A stretch of DNA of 63,203 bases, taken from positions 1-63,203 of the forward strand of contig CAIXFH010000100.1 of NCBI GenBank assembly GCA_903918645.1, read 5' to 3'. The notes beneath the pieces are model-generated. The model saw only the letters and a program-made list of their open reading frames with translations, was not told the DNA's origin and did not search any database. Positions within the stretch are counted from its first letter, which is position 1, and every line of letters starts with the position of its first letter. Below, one piece after another: positions 1 to 9,279 of the stretch. This stretch comes from an uncultured Actinomycetes bacterium (GTDB lineage Bacteria > Actinomycetota > Actinomycetes > S36-B12 > CAIYMF01). Made by a program: the position numbers and the translations under genes.

Positions 1-3
1 GAA

Positions 4-24
4 ACTGTCCACATTCCGGACAGT
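4..24. repeat. Short inverted repeat (hairpin)
   Basis: ACTGTCC (4-10) and GGACAGT (18-24) are perfect inverted copies separated by 7 nt. A T-run follows at about 36-40, not directly after the stem, so a terminator is possible but weak. It could equally be a protein-binding site or an element end. Confidence 0.4.
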
Positions 25-235
25 CGTGCCGATTGTTTTTCAACTGGAAGGTTGGCGCCGACCGCGCAGTCGGCTTTTTTCTCTCCCTGGCACCATGCGA
101 ACGTTGCGTGCCGATCGACGTCTACGCCACCACGGCCTGGCATAGGGGCATCCAAAACTCTGGAGCGATTGCCAGCGCCACCCTGCCGTGTGTTCCAAAC
201 TCTCTCGCGTGTGGGGGGGGGGATCTCGCGTCTCA

Positions 236-396
236 GTGGCACGTTGGTGGCACGTTGGTGGCACGTGCGTGGCGCGGCCGCAAGATACGGCACGTCTGTC
301 AGTTCATCAGCTGTAGGTCTCGCAGTGGCCAAATCCCGCTTTTTCGCCGTGCCACGTACGTGCCATATCGACCCCCGAATTAGTGGCACGTGCCAC
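236..396. repeat. Cluster of GTGGCACGT repeats, direct and inverted
   Basis: Three exact direct copies of GTGGCACGT lie at 236-244, 247-255 and 258-266 with an 11-bp period. Inverted near-copies lie at about 347-355 and 358-366. A perfect 14-bp palindrome, GTGGCACGTGCCAC, at 383-396 fuses a direct and an inverted copy. Short directly and inversely repeated sites near a tRNA 3' end resemble the arm-type binding sites of tyrosine integrases. The repeats are directly visible; the role is inferred. Confidence 0.6.
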
Positions 397-473
397 GAAT
401 CAGGGTCAAATACGGCTAGTTGCGGAGTTTCTTGGGATCTTGTAATCCCTTGTCCTGCAAGGCTTTTCGTGGG

Positions 474-544
474 AGCGGGTGACGGGAATCGAACCCGCTC
501 TGTCAGCTTGGGAAGCTGATGTTCTGCCTTTGAACTACACCCGC
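474..544 (-). tRNA. tRNA-Gly (anticodon CCC)
   Basis: Read on the minus strand, the sequence folds into a cloverleaf. The acceptor stem is GCGGGTG (538-544) with CACCCGC (475-481). The anticodon arm is TCAGC-TTCCCAA-GCTGA, giving anticodon CCC. The T arm contains GGTTCGATT-type bases closed by GCGGG/CCCGT, and the discriminator base is T. No CCA is encoded. The anticodon decodes GGG glycine codons. The 3' end faces the repeat-rich stretch at 1-473. Confidence 0.93.
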
Positions 545-624
545 GATTCTGCCTGCTCTCTATGCACACGTAGGGAGAAGACGCCATTATGCCGCACCCC
601 CGTGGCCTGCGGTCCGGTGCCCGG

Positions 625-3000
625 TCAACCCGTCGGCGTAAGTTGCCACAACTTCGGGACAGTCACCGACGTGTCGCTGCCTGCGGTCAAGGTGAGGCGT
701 ACCACGCTGTCATATGAGGACGTGGTTCCGGCCGACGGCTGTTGGGCTGCTACCTGCCCGCTAGGCAGTGCCGGATCCGCCTTTGCGGTGGCCTTGACGA
801 GAGTTACTTGGAAGCCTGCTTGAAGGAGTGCTGTGATTGCGGCGTCGCGAGAGAGCCCCCGCACGTCGGGCACCGGAGGGGTGAGTCCGGTGAGGGATGT
901 AGTGGCCGGTGCTGCAAAAGGTTCAACGGGGAGCGATGCGTGAAGTGCAAGCATCGCCTCGTGCCAGATGGGCCCAGCTACGGTGCGTCCGTAGACCTTT
1001 CCGAATTGGTGGCCGTATGCCTCGATGTTGTGCAGTGGGTACTTCTGACCACCCCTCGGGTCGCCGATCCACACACTCATTGCGTACTGCGGAGTGAAGC
1101 CACTAAACCACGTGGCCGCAGAGTCGTTGGTAGTACCGGTTTTTGCAGCCGCCGGCTGTGGGCCTAGATCGAAGCCTGCGCCGGTGCCGTTACTGGTGAG
1201 CACTCCGCGCATCACGTCAGTGACTGCGGCCGCGACGTAAGGCGAGAGGGTGCGACGGCACGCAACCGGAGGCACCGGGAGCGAAGCGCCTTTGCGATCA
1301 GTCATCGCCAGCACACCACTTGGAGTGCAGGTGATGCCGCCCGACGCGAAGGTTGCGTACACCGTCGCCATCTGCAATGGCGATGTCTCGTATGCGCCGA
1401 GCGTGAGGGCAGCATCGCGTGCCGTGATTGCGTGCTTGCCGCTTCGCGGCAGACTCGTCATGCCCAGACGTCCAGCCATGTCGGCGATAGGCAGGACACC
1501 GACCCGTTCTTCGAGCTGGACGAACCAGGTGTTCACGGATTTGGCAGTGGCTTGATAAGCGTTGAGGATCCCGTTGTTTCGGTTGTTGTCATTGTGGAAT
1601 CCACCCTTGGGGTAGTTCATGTTTGTGGGTACGTAGCCATCGGGGGTGTTGAATTTCGTGGCTAGTGAGAAGCCGCCCTCGAGAGCGGTGGCCAAGGTGA
1701 TGGGCTTGAAGTTTGATCCGGGCTGGAAGGCCGGACGGGCAGGTAGGACGATCTGTGTTTCGCCGAGTGCGGCATCTCGTCCCCAACGCCGGTTGGTGAC
1801 CAGTGCGAGCACCTGCCCTGTTCCTGGCTGAACGACCGCGATCCCGGTGGCCACCCGATTCGTTGGCTTGAGTGCGCGATCGGCAGCGGCCTGCGCAATT
1901 GCCATCACCCCGCGGTCTAGTGCGGTGCGGATCTTGAGACCACCGCGATAGAGCAACTCTTGCCGCGCCTCAGGTGTGGCACCAAAACTCGGGTCGTTGG
2001 CGATGATCTCCGTGATCCACTGACAGTAGAACGGAAAGGCTGATGCACCGCAGCCTTGCGGTGGATCGGTGATCTTCAAGGTGATGACACTCGCGTGCGC
2101 AGAGTCAAACTGCGCCTGGGAAATCCGGTGGGTTGCGAGCATGCGACCAAGCACGATGTTGCGTCGCTCACGCGCTGCTTCAGGGTGATCGACCGGGTTG
2201 TAGTTAGTAGGAGATTTCAAGATGCCGACTAACACCGCTGCTTGGGCCACTGAGATCTTGCTCGCGGGGATCCCGAAGTAGTGCTTGGCCGCTGCTCCGA
2301 TTCCATACGCACCGTCGCCGAAGTTCACGGTGTTCAGATACCGAGTAAGAATCTCATCTTTGCTCAGTGCCTTCTCGATTTCGACCGCGTACTTGAGTTC
2401 ACGGATCTTGCGGGCGAACGTCTGCTCGGTTACCGCGCGCTCTTCGTCGGCGGTCGTGGCCTGGCTGAGCAGCAGGTTCTTGACGTACTGCTGAGTGATG
2501 CCCGAGCCACCCTGCTTGCTCGTGGAAGTCTGGTTGTGCACTAGCGCGCGAGCCAGGCCCGCGAGGTCAACCGCCCCATGGGTGTAGAAACGATCGTCCT
2601 CGGTCGCGAGGAGTGCATCGATCACCGCATGAGATACCTGGTTAAGCCGCACGGGGCTGCGGTTTTGACCGAAGAAGACCGCGAACGTCTTGCCATCGCG
2701 ATCGGTCAGCACACTGCTCAAGGGCAACTGAGCATCAAGGGGTAATGCCTTGGGCAGGTCTTCCCAGCTGTAACCAACTTGGCGGGCCACGTAGGTGGGC
2801 GGTAGGACGAACGGGATGCTCAATCCCGCTATCAGAAGGCCGACAGCCAAGGAGCCGACGGCGAATTTGGGCAGCCTACCCAATCGCCGAATGAGTGACG
2901 CGCGCTCAGCCGCGGGAACTGCGGTGGGGAGTCCGTCGTCGAACAAGTCGGTAAGACCGAGTTCGCTCGACCTGCGCCCGCGACGCGGTAGGGGACTCAC
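625..3000 (-). CDS. Bifunctional penicillin-binding protein (transglycosylase/transpeptidase) with PASTA domain
   Basis: A class A penicillin-binding protein that polymerises and cross-links peptidoglycan at the outer face of the membrane. With a GTG start at 3000 it has 791 residues: a short cytoplasmic part, one membrane segment near residues 40-65, a GT51 glycosyltransferase domain (EDDRFYTHGAVD, GGSGITQQYVKN), then a transpeptidase domain with SNFK (catalytic SxxK), SVN (SxN) and KTGTT motifs. A single PASTA domain lies near the C-terminus (PPVPDVRGLSRDAAI onward), as in mycobacterial PonA2-like proteins. The open frame extends to 3153, but that part is low-complexity and overlaps the divergent gene. 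The GTG at 3000 has GGAAG about 12 nt upstream, so I prefer it. The final residues after the PASTA domain match nothing I know. Confidence 0.92.
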   Translation of the reverse strand: MSPLPRRGRRSSELGLTDLFDDGLPTAVPAAERASLIRRLGRLPKFAVGSLAVGLLIAGLSIPFVLPPTYVARQVGYSWEDLPKALPLDAQLPLSSVLTDRDGKTFAVFFGQNRSPVRLNQVSHAVIDALLATEDDRFYTHGAVDLAGLARALVHNQTSTSKQGGSGITQQYVKNLLLSQATTADEERAVTEQTFARKIRELKYAVEIEKALSKDEILTRYLNTVNFGDGAYGIGAAAKHYFGIPASKISVAQAAVLVGILKSPTNYNPVDHPEAARERRNIVLGRMLATHRISQAQFDSAHASVITLKITDPPQGCGASAFPFYCQWITEIIANDPSFGATPEARQELLYRGGLKIRTALDRGVMAIAQAAADRALKPTNRVATGIAVVQPGTGQVLALVTNRRWGRDAALGETQIVLPARPAFQPGSNFKPITLATALEGGFSLATKFNTPDGYVPTNMNYPKGGFHNDNNRNNGILNAYQATAKSVNTWFVQLEERVGVLPIADMAGRLGMTSLPRSGKHAITARDAALTLGAYETSPLQMATVYATFASGGITCTPSGVLAMTDRKGASLPVPPVACRRTLSPYVAAAVTDVMRGVLTSNGTGAGFDLGPQPAAAKTGTTNDSAATWFSGFTPQYAMSVWIGDPRGGQKYPLHNIEAYGHQFGKVYGRTVAGPIWHEAMLALHASLPVEPFAAPATTSLTGLTPPVPDVRGLSRDAAITALLQAGFQVTLVKATAKADPALPSGQVAAQQPSAGTTSSYDSVVRLTLTAGSDTSVTVPKLWQLTPTG

Positions 3001-3132
3001 TGGGCGCGCTCGCTTCCTCGGGTCGAAACAGTGGGCATGATGGAGATGGGACGAGTGGCAGCACTCAGTCGTTCCACACCATGAGTATCGGCTGCGTAGG
3101 TCACGACGCCGTGTAGGTCGACGTGGAAGGGG

Positions 3133-4833
3133 GTGTCGCCCGTGGGTCGCCATGAGTCAGGGGACCGGCCTCGACGTCCCACCTCGGCCAAGTTGACTGC
3201 TCCGAAAGTGGTGGTGCGTCCGTCGGCTGATGGCCGCCGTTCGGGCCGAACTGCGGCGTTCCTTTCGGGGGCAGCTGCGCTGGCCCTCGCGGCGCTCACT
3301 TGTGCAGCGGTAGCGGCGTTGGGCGTGCCGCTCGGCCCGCGTACTGCTGCCGACGTCGTTCCGGTACCTGAGCCGACCGCGACGCTCACGCCAGTTGCCC
3401 TTGCCTCCGCCCCGGCTCACGACGTCTTCTCGGCAGTGCTCGGCACTGCGCCCGCCGCTGCTTGGCAGCCTGCCGGTTCCATCTCGTGGACTGCCGGCAG
3501 CCCATTTGATGCATCGTGTGGACGTCCAGATCAGGTCGGTGCGGCTATCGCGGGGTCACGCATCTTTGTGGTGGGCAAGGGCCAAGTGTTGGTCTCACTC
3601 AACGCCTACTCCGCCGGCCAGGGGGCCGGGGCCTTCATCGAATGGGCGAATCTGTTGGGCACATGTTCGGCGGTCAACAGTTACGCGCTGCCTGGCCCGG
3701 GAGTTGATGCACTCATCGCCTGGGGCACCAAGACCGGCGGCGGTTCGGCTGCGGTGCTGCTCTGGCGTCGCGGTGATGTGTTGGCCTCGATCAGCGTCCC
3801 GACAAAGGGCACTGGCGGCTTATCGCAGCGAGCCAGCGAGGTCGACTCTCGCTTGCTCAGCGCCCTTGCAGGAACGTGTGCCGACGTTGACTCAGTGCTC
3901 GCTGACGCGGCCCGCTCACCGTGGCTGGCGCGTCCTGACTTCACTGGATTGTTGAGGCCACTTGCTGTGACGGTGTCGCAGTCGCCAGCGCCGACTCCGC
4001 CCGCGGGTGTCACCCCAGTGCCCGATTCGCAAGTGTACGAACCGGTTCCGGCCGTCTCGTATCCCGTCCGACCACTCGATCCCATCTGGCCGAGCGCCCT
4101 ACCCTCACCCATGCCTCAGCCGGCCCAACCGGTGCGGCCAACCCCACAGCCGTCAGCGACGTCAGTCCTTGCACGCATCGATGACCCGACGGGCCCTGGC
4201 TGCGGCTGGTCCTTCACCGGGCAGGTGCAGCCGGTATACGACGAGATCCAACAGGCTGCGCTCACCCAGGGCCGAGTTGATCAAGCGCGTCTCAAGCTCA
4301 AGGTGGCGCAGTCGCAATGGCAGAACGACACCCTTGCCTTTTGGACTCAGGCTGGGCCCTATGTCGCCGAAGTGCAGGCGTTCGCTGCCTACGCTGAAGA
4401 GGTCCGGCAGGTTGCGGTGGCTTGGGATTCGATCTCTGTTAGCCGTGAGGCGTACGACACCGCTGTGGCCCAGTACAACCAGGCGCTGGGCGACCGTGAG
4501 GTGTTCTTGGTCCAACAGCAGCAAGCCCAGGCTGCTTACGACTCTGCTGTCGTCCTGTGCGCCGCCCAACTCACGCCAACGCTGACACCTACGCCGACTT
4601 CCGCTGCCCCGTCTGATTCCGTGAGCAGTTCGCCAGCGCCGTCTGACACGACATCGGCCACAGTTTCACCCCAGCCGACTGGATCACCGACTGTGAGCCC
4701 CAGTCCTACAAACTCACTGAGCTGTCCGCCAGCCGTCCCACCAATCCTGAGCGAAACGCCGCCTGTCATTCCCCCGCTCCCTACTCCCCCTCCCGACCCA
4801 CGTCCGAGCCCACTGCCCTCGGTCTCGCCGTGA
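3133..4833 (+). CDS. Membrane-anchored extracellular protein of unknown function, Pro/Ser/Thr-rich tail
   Basis: I do not recognise a family. The 566-residue product has a basic N-terminus of about 40 residues, one hydrophobic segment ([19 protein letters not shown]) and a long predicted extracellular part. A globular region at about 90-270 is followed by a Pro-rich linker at about 275-345. A helical, Gln/Ala-rich, probably coiled-coil region runs at about 355-475, followed by a Ser/Thr/Pro-rich tail ([16 protein letters not shown]). The start is GTG at 3133 with GGAAGG only 2 nt upstream, so the exact start is uncertain. It is divergent from the penicillin-binding protein 133 bp away, and an envelope role is plausible but not shown. 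Confidence 0.75.
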   Translation: MSPVGRHESGDRPRRPTSAKLTAPKVVVRPSADGRRSGRTAAFLSGAAALALAALTCAAVAALGVPLGPRTAADVVPVPEPTATLTPVALASAPAHDVFSAVLGTAPAAAWQPAGSISWTAGSPFDASCGRPDQVGAAIAGSRIFVVGKGQVLVSLNAYSAGQGAGAFIEWANLLGTCSAVNSYALPGPGVDALIAWGTKTGGGSAAVLLWRRGDVLASISVPTKGTGGLSQRASEVDSRLLSALAGTCADVDSVLADAARSPWLARPDFTGLLRPLAVTVSQSPAPTPPAGVTPVPDSQVYEPVPAVSYPVRPLDPIWPSALPSPMPQPAQPVRPTPQPSATSVLARIDDPTGPGCGWSFTGQVQPVYDEIQQAALTQGRVDQARLKLKVAQSQWQNDTLAFWTQAGPYVAEVQAFAAYAEEVRQVAVAWDSISVSREAYDTAVAQYNQALGDREVFLVQQQQAQAAYDSAVVLCAAQLTPTLTPTPTSAAPSDSVSSSPAPSDTTSATVSPQPTGSPTVSPSPTNSLSCPPAVPPILSETPPVIPPLPTPPPDPRPSPLPSVSP

Positions 4834-4873
4834 GCCGGTAACCTCGCGCTCACACCACACTTGGGGAGGCAAC

Positions 4874-5452
4874 GTGCTGCTGTCGGACCGCGACATTCGC
4901 GCTGAATTGGCTAGTGGACGAGTTGTCCTCGAACCCTTTGAAGAGTCGATGGTGCAGCCATCGAGTGTCGATGTGCGCATCGATCGCTTCTTCCGGGTGT
5001 TCGACAATCACTTGTATCCGCACATCGATCCGGCCGAAGAGCAGCCTGATCTCACGCGAATGGTTGAGCCGGTGTCGGGCGAGCCGTTCATCCTGCACCC
5101 AGGTGAATTCGTGCTGGCCTCAACTTATGAGGTCGTCACACTGCCCGACGATGTTGCCGGACGCCTTGAAGGCAAGTCCTCACTTGGCCGCCTCGGGCTC
5201 CTCACCCACTCGACCGCTGGCTTCATCGACCCAGGTTTCTCGGGCCATGTCACTCTCGAGTTGTCGAATGTCGCGACCCTCCCCATCAAGCTTTGGCCAG
5301 GGATGAAGATCGGCCAGCTGTGCTTGTTCCGTCTCTCGAGCCCTGCCGAACATCCTTACGGTTCGGCGCTTTACGGCTCGCGCTACCAAGGCCAGCGTGG
5401 CCCGACACAAAGCAAGAGCCACTTAAACTTTCACCAGACGGACATCTACTAA
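4874..5452 (+). CDS. dcd: dCTP deaminase (bifunctional, dUMP-forming type)
   Basis: Cytosolic enzyme of pyrimidine nucleotide metabolism that converts dCTP to dUTP; in the mycobacterial/methanococcal type it goes on to dUMP. The 192-residue length matches the mycobacterial enzyme. The substrate region reads [17 protein letters not shown] followed by [16 protein letters not shown], with the catalytic Glu in TLEL. The [10 protein letters not shown] form is what I associate with the bifunctional enzymes, while enterobacterial Dcd differs there. Start GTG at 4874 has GGAGG (4864-4868) at good spacing. Its stop overlaps the stop of the convergent MFS gene. Confidence 0.95.
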   Translation: MLLSDRDIRAELASGRVVLEPFEESMVQPSSVDVRIDRFFRVFDNHLYPHIDPAEEQPDLTRMVEPVSGEPFILHPGEFVLASTYEVVTLPDDVAGRLEGKSSLGRLGLLTHSTAGFIDPGFSGHVTLELSNVATLPIKLWPGMKIGQLCLFRLSSPAEHPYGSALYGSRYQGQRGPTQSKSHLNFHQTDIY

Positions 5453-6696
5453 TCACTAGGTAGACGGAAGTCGCGTACGCCTGGCACTCGCAACACTGTG
5501 AAGCTGATCGTCAGCAGGCAGCAGATGACACCGATAAGTACCGTCGTCTCGCCCACTCGCGCCACGAGCGGGCCGGTGAGCGCTAGGCCGAGTGGCATGA
5601 GCGCAAAAGTCGCCATCCAGTCGACGCTCGTCACGCGCGCGAGTCGGTCAGGAGGTACTCCGCGCTGCACCGCGCTGTTCCACCAGATCGCCCATGGCTC
5701 CCAGGCAGCACCAGCGATGAAGTACGCGCCGATGATGAGCCAGCGCGATACCGGAAATATCAATGCGAGCGGGATGAGTCCGAACGCTAGGCCGAGCATC
5801 CATGCGGTCTGCCCCGGGTGGCGGGGCTTGAAGCGGATCGCGAAGATTGCGCCGAGGATGCCACCCAATGCGAACGCTGCGAGCGATGCGGCGAACACCG
5901 AGTCGTCGCCGAACTCACGACGTCCGATGATGGGGAGTAGCACTTCCTCTGGCGCGATTACCGTCATCAGCATGAATGCGCCGGCGATCAGGCAGGCGAA
6001 AAGCCATGGCTGACTTCGCACTTCGCGCAGGCCGTCACCGAGTTCACGCAGGAACGGCTCAGTCTTAGGTTGGTCTTGCCGAGGTGGTTCATGTACGAAG
6101 AACAGGCACACGAAGCTGAGCAGAAACGTCAATGAGTTCACGGCGTAGGCAAGGTGAATCTGGCCGAAGCCAGCCACCAGCAGACCACCGATACCTGGTC
6201 CGATCACCGCGGCGCTTCGCGAGCTGATCGACACCAGTCCGTTGGCTGCAGGCAGACGTTCAGAAGGTACGAGTTGCGGCAGCAATGCTGATTCGGCCGG
6301 ACGGAAGAACGCCTCTCCGGCGCCGACAGCGAACACGAGGGCGGCGAGCGCCGGCACTGGCATGTTCCCCGGATAGATCACCACGACACCGATGGCGGCG
6401 GCGCGGAAGAGGTCGGCGACCATCATCACCATCCGGCGGGGGAGACGATCGGCCCACACGCCACCTACGAGTGCGAACAAGACAACTGCGAGCCATCGCG
6501 CCCCGAGTACCAGTCCGAGGTCAGCCGCAGTGCCTCCGGCGTTGAGAACCGAGACCGTCGCCGCGATCGGGAAGACTTGGTCGCCGATCGCTGAGATGGT
6601 TTGCGACGACCACAGCCAACGGAAATCCGTCAGGTTGAGGACGCTTCCCTCTATCGCCGAAATACCCCGAGAAAGAAGGGATTTTCCGGTGTTCAC
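5449..6696 (-). CDS. MFS transporter, MFS_3/EntS-like exporter
   Basis: A 415-residue inner-membrane transporter with about 12 hydrophobic segments, of the MFS_3 type often annotated as EntS-like or macrolide exporters. The loop [22 protein letters not shown] carries the MFS A-type DRxxRR motif, and [22 protein letters not shown] resembles the second conserved loop. The substrate cannot be told. The start is GTG at 6696 with no strong ribosome-binding site. Two inverted repeats lie just upstream (6701-6715 and 6737-6760), suggesting local regulation. It is convergent with dcd. Confidence 0.85.
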   Translation of the reverse strand: MNTGKSLLSRGISAIEGSVLNLTDFRWLWSSQTISAIGDQVFPIAATVSVLNAGGTAADLGLVLGARWLAVVLFALVGGVWADRLPRRMVMMVADLFRAAAIGVVVIYPGNMPVPALAALVFAVGAGEAFFRPAESALLPQLVPSERLPAANGLVSISSRSAAVIGPGIGGLLVAGFGQIHLAYAVNSLTFLLSFVCLFFVHEPPRQDQPKTEPFLRELGDGLREVRSQPWLFACLIAGAFMLMTVIAPEEVLLPIIGRREFGDDSVFAASLAAFALGGILGAIFAIRFKPRHPGQTAWMLGLAFGLIPLALIFPVSRWLIIGAYFIAGAAWEPWAIWWNSAVQRGVPPDRLARVTSVDWMATFALMPLGLALTGPLVARVGETTVLIGVICCLLTISFTVLRVPGVRDFRLPSD

Positions 6697-6700
6697 TTCG

Positions 6701-6715
6701 ACAGTCTCTCACTGT
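6701..6715. repeat. Inverted repeat next to the MFS start
   Basis: ACAGT (6701-6705) and ACTGT (6711-6715) flank CTCTC, 4 nt before the GTG start of the MFS gene. It could be part of an operator or a hairpin affecting translation start. The repeat is short, so chance is possible. Confidence 0.3.
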
Positions 6716-6736
6716 GCGACCGTCGGCCGCACCTGA

Positions 6737-6760
6737 GTTACTGAGTGACGGGTCAGTAAC
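6737..6760. promoter_or_regulatory. Palindromic operator-like site upstream of the MFS exporter
   Basis: GTTACTGA (6737-6744) and TCAGTAAC (6753-6760) form a perfect 8-bp inverted repeat with an 8-nt spacer. A nested TGAC-GG-GTCA palindrome lies at 6746-6755. The site is 41 bp upstream of the MFS start and 21 bp past the EtfD-like stop. Size and symmetry resemble TetR-family operators, which often control exporters, but no regulator gene is adjacent. It lacks a T-run, so a terminator for the upstream gene is less likely. Confidence 0.5.
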
Positions 6761-6781
6761 CCAGACGGCGACCAGGGTGAA

Positions 6782-9004
6782 CTACTTGTTCTTGACGCTG
6801 CCCAGCAGCAGCGTGGCGATGTCGACTACCTCGGCCAATGGTTGATCGCTGCCCGCAGATCGCGTGGTGACACCGTCGTTGAGCATCACCGAGCAGAACG
6901 GGCACGCGACGGCGACCTTGGTGGCTCCGGTGCCCAGAGCTTCGTCAGTGCGGGTCAGGTTGATACGCGTACCGAGCTTCTCTTCCATCCACATCCGGGC
7001 GCCACCGGCTCCACAGCAGAACGAGCGGTCGGCCGAACGTTCCATCTCGGTGAAGGTGAGACCGGGCAGTGCGCCGATGAGTTCGCGTGGGGGTGTGTAG
7101 ACCTTGTTGTGCCGGCCCAAGTAGCACGGATCGTGGTAGGTGACGCTGCCCTCGACCGCATTAACGGGGGTGAGGCGGCCATCGCTTACCAGACTGCTCA
7201 ACAGCTGTGTGTGGTGCACGACCTCGTAGTGCCCACCCACCTGCGGGTATTCGCGGCCGAGCGTGTTGAGGCAGTGCGGGCAGGTGACCACGATCTTCTT
7301 TGCCTTGATCTCATTGAGCATTTCGACGTTCTGTGCAGCCTGCATCTGGAAGAGGAACTCATTACCAGCGCGTCGAGCCGGATCGCCCGTGCAGGTCTCA
7401 CCGTCACCGAGCACCATGAACTGCACGCCAGCAAGGTTGAGGAGCTCGGCGACCGCCTTGGTGGTGCGCTTCGCGCGGTCCTCTAGCGCACCCGCGCACC
7501 CGACCCAGAACAGATAGTCGACGTCGTCGGGGATGGTGTCTTCGCCGTCAGCGCCGAACACTCGGATCTCGAAGTCGACCTCTTCGATCCAGGCGTTGCG
7601 CTGCGAGGAATTCATGCCCCAGGGGTTGCCCTTGTTCTCGACGTTTTTGAACAAGCCAGCGAGCTCACTCGGGAACTGCGACTCGATCATCACGCGGTTA
7701 CGTCGCATATCGACGATGTGGTCGATGTGCTCGATGTCGACGGGGCATTGGTTAACGCAGGCGCCGCACATCGTGCATGACCACAAGACATCTTCATCGA
7801 TAACGGCGTTGTCGTTCTCGCGTGAACCGACCAACGGGCGCGCGTGCGCGTCCTGCACTGCCTGCGAGAACGTCGAAATATCAACTGGCACAGGCACTGA
7901 CGACTTACCTGAACCCGGCGAGGCGAGGTAATCGGGGTTGGCTTTCGCGACCAGGTAAGGCGCCTGCTCGAACAGGTTGTCGCGCAAGTCCATGATGAGC
8001 ATTTTCGGTGACAGCGGCTTATCGGTGTTCCACGCCGGGCATTGCGACTGGCAGCGCCCACACTCGGTGCAGCTGGCGAAGTCGAGATTGCCCTTCCACG
8101 TGAAGTCTTCGATCGTGCCGCGTCCAAAGATCGCGTCGTCGGCTGGATCCTCGAAGTCGATCTGAACCTTGCCCGAGTACATGGGCAGTAGCGGGCCCAA
8201 GCCGTCTGGGCGTCGTGAGAACAGGACGTTCCATGGGGCAACAAAGATGTGTAGGTGCTTGCTGTAGAGCACGAGGATTGTCGTCGCGAGCACCATGCTC
8301 AGCGATCCCAGGATGAAGATGGTCTCGATCCACTCGTTGGCGGTGAGGCCGAGTGGCTCGAGGAGTCGGCCGACAGCTTCGGAGACGAACGCACCACTGC
8401 GGTACGGGAAGGTGCCGGTGTTGATCTGCGCACCGCGGTAGAGGAACAGTGTGACAACGATCGCCGCGATCGATCCCAGGATCAGCCAGGCGCCGCCGGT
8501 GTGCGAGCCGTAGAACCGTGACTTGCGACCGATCTTGTGCGGGTTCTTCTTGATGCGGATCACGGTGAATACGACAAGTGCACACAAGACGAGCAGCCCG
8601 AAGAGATCTTCGAAGAACCCGACGACCGCCCAGGTGCCGACGATGGGCACGTGGAAGTCAGGGTCGAAAAGGGCACCGAACCCTTCGACGATCGTCAGCC
8701 CGAGGATCAAAAAGCCCCAGAACGTGAACAGGTGAGCCGTGCCCGACACACTCCACTTGAGCAGCTTGCGCTGGCCAAGGACCTCGACTACCTCGTTCTG
8801 CAGGCGCACACCCTTGACGTCAGTGCGACCCACTGCTGGCTGGCCCGTGCGCACGAGCGAGAAGAGCAAGTTGCCACGCCAGGCCGCAACCGCAAGGGCG
8901 GCGAACGTGAGGAGGAGACCGACGATCAGCCGAATGGTCAGGTATGGCGCCGAGAACGGCGTGAGCCCAGCAACATCGGTGGCGATGAGGGACAACGCGG
9001 ACAC
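6782..9004 (-). CDS. Membrane Fe-S oxidoreductase, EtfD (Rv0338c)-like
   Basis: A 740-residue protein with an N-terminal membrane domain (about five helices, residues 20-270, nitrate-reductase-gamma-like). A ferredoxin region carries two CxxCxxCxxxCP clusters (CTECGRCQSQCP, CTMCGACVNQCP). Two C-terminal cysteine-rich CCG domains follow (FCCGAGGARMW, DPCYLGRHN, ACPFCSVM). This matches mycobacterial EtfD, proposed to pass electrons from electron-transferring flavoprotein in beta-oxidation to menaquinone. The start GTG at 9004 has GGGAGG five nt upstream. A perfect CRP-type palindrome lies about 140 bp upstream. etfA/etfB are not in the window. A generic heterodisulfide-reductase-like label is the alternative. 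Confidence 0.9.
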   Translation of the reverse strand: MSALSLIATDVAGLTPFSAPYLTIRLIVGLLLTFAALAVAAWRGNLLFSLVRTGQPAVGRTDVKGVRLQNEVVEVLGQRKLLKWSVSGTAHLFTFWGFLILGLTIVEGFGALFDPDFHVPIVGTWAVVGFFEDLFGLLVLCALVVFTVIRIKKNPHKIGRKSRFYGSHTGGAWLILGSIAAIVVTLFLYRGAQINTGTFPYRSGAFVSEAVGRLLEPLGLTANEWIETIFILGSLSMVLATTILVLYSKHLHIFVAPWNVLFSRRPDGLGPLLPMYSGKVQIDFEDPADDAIFGRGTIEDFTWKGNLDFASCTECGRCQSQCPAWNTDKPLSPKMLIMDLRDNLFEQAPYLVAKANPDYLASPGSGKSSVPVPVDISTFSQAVQDAHARPLVGSRENDNAVIDEDVLWSCTMCGACVNQCPVDIEHIDHIVDMRRNRVMIESQFPSELAGLFKNVENKGNPWGMNSSQRNAWIEEVDFEIRVFGADGEDTIPDDVDYLFWVGCAGALEDRAKRTTKAVAELLNLAGVQFMVLGDGETCTGDPARRAGNEFLFQMQAAQNVEMLNEIKAKKIVVTCPHCLNTLGREYPQVGGHYEVVHHTQLLSSLVSDGRLTPVNAVEGSVTYHDPCYLGRHNKVYTPPRELIGALPGLTFTEMERSADRSFCCGAGGARMWMEEKLGTRINLTRTDEALGTGATKVAVACPFCSVMLNDGVTTRSAGSDQPLAEVVDIATLLLGSVKNK

Positions 9005-9142
9005 AGGACCTCCCGGTCGGTCAAGATTCGGGCCCCACCGTATCGACTAGGCGTGGTCGCAACCGCGCAGGGGCGGCTGGTGCCGCTCGAAAGTTGTCCT
9101 GGGGCTTGCTGTGTCGGCAGGTTTAGCCGCAGCGAGATGGCA

Positions 9143-9158
9143 TGTGATCCAGATCACA
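9143..9158. promoter_or_regulatory. CRP/GlxR-family binding site
   Basis: TGTGATCCAGATCACA is a perfect palindrome matching the cAMP-receptor-protein consensus TGTGA-N6-TCACA used by CRP, mycobacterial Rv3676 and GlxR. It is 139 bp upstream of the EtfD-like start and 199 bp upstream of dnaK. The respiratory oxidoreductase is the more likely target. No CRP gene is in the window. Confidence 0.72.
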
Positions 9159-9279
9159 TCCTCAATATCGCATCCCGGGGAAGTAAAACTAGATACGTCA
9201 AGTTACAGAAACATGAGCCACTCCGACTCAGATTATGTGCCTATCAAATTGACACAGTCTGAGGACGCGAGCAGGCTCC

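Larger units (their letters stand above)
1..473. other. Non-coding stretch on the 3' side of tRNA-Gly, possible integration-element edge
   Basis: No convincing gene. Reading frames here overlap on both strands, lack good ribosome-binding sites and match no family I know. The stretch contains a 7-bp inverted repeat at 4-24 and a dense set of GTGGCACGT-like repeats at 236-396. Because it lies on the 3' side of a tRNA gene, the usual insertion side for tyrosine-integrase elements, it may be the attachment end of a mobile element whose body lies left of the window. That is inference; no integrase is visible. Confidence 0.5.

Noticed and set aside
33-519. Small genes in the first 500 bp
   Set aside because: Overlapping frames on both strands, no ribosome-binding sites or known domains, and one frame runs through the tRNA.
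3001-3153. N-terminal extension of the penicillin-binding protein to 3153
   Set aside because: The added residues are low-complexity, lack a ribosome-binding site and overlap the start of the divergent gene; GTG 3000 gives a normal N-terminus.
9249-9254. TTGACA as -35 box of dnaK
   Set aside because: No acceptable -10 hexamer 16-18 bp downstream (the region reads GC-rich).
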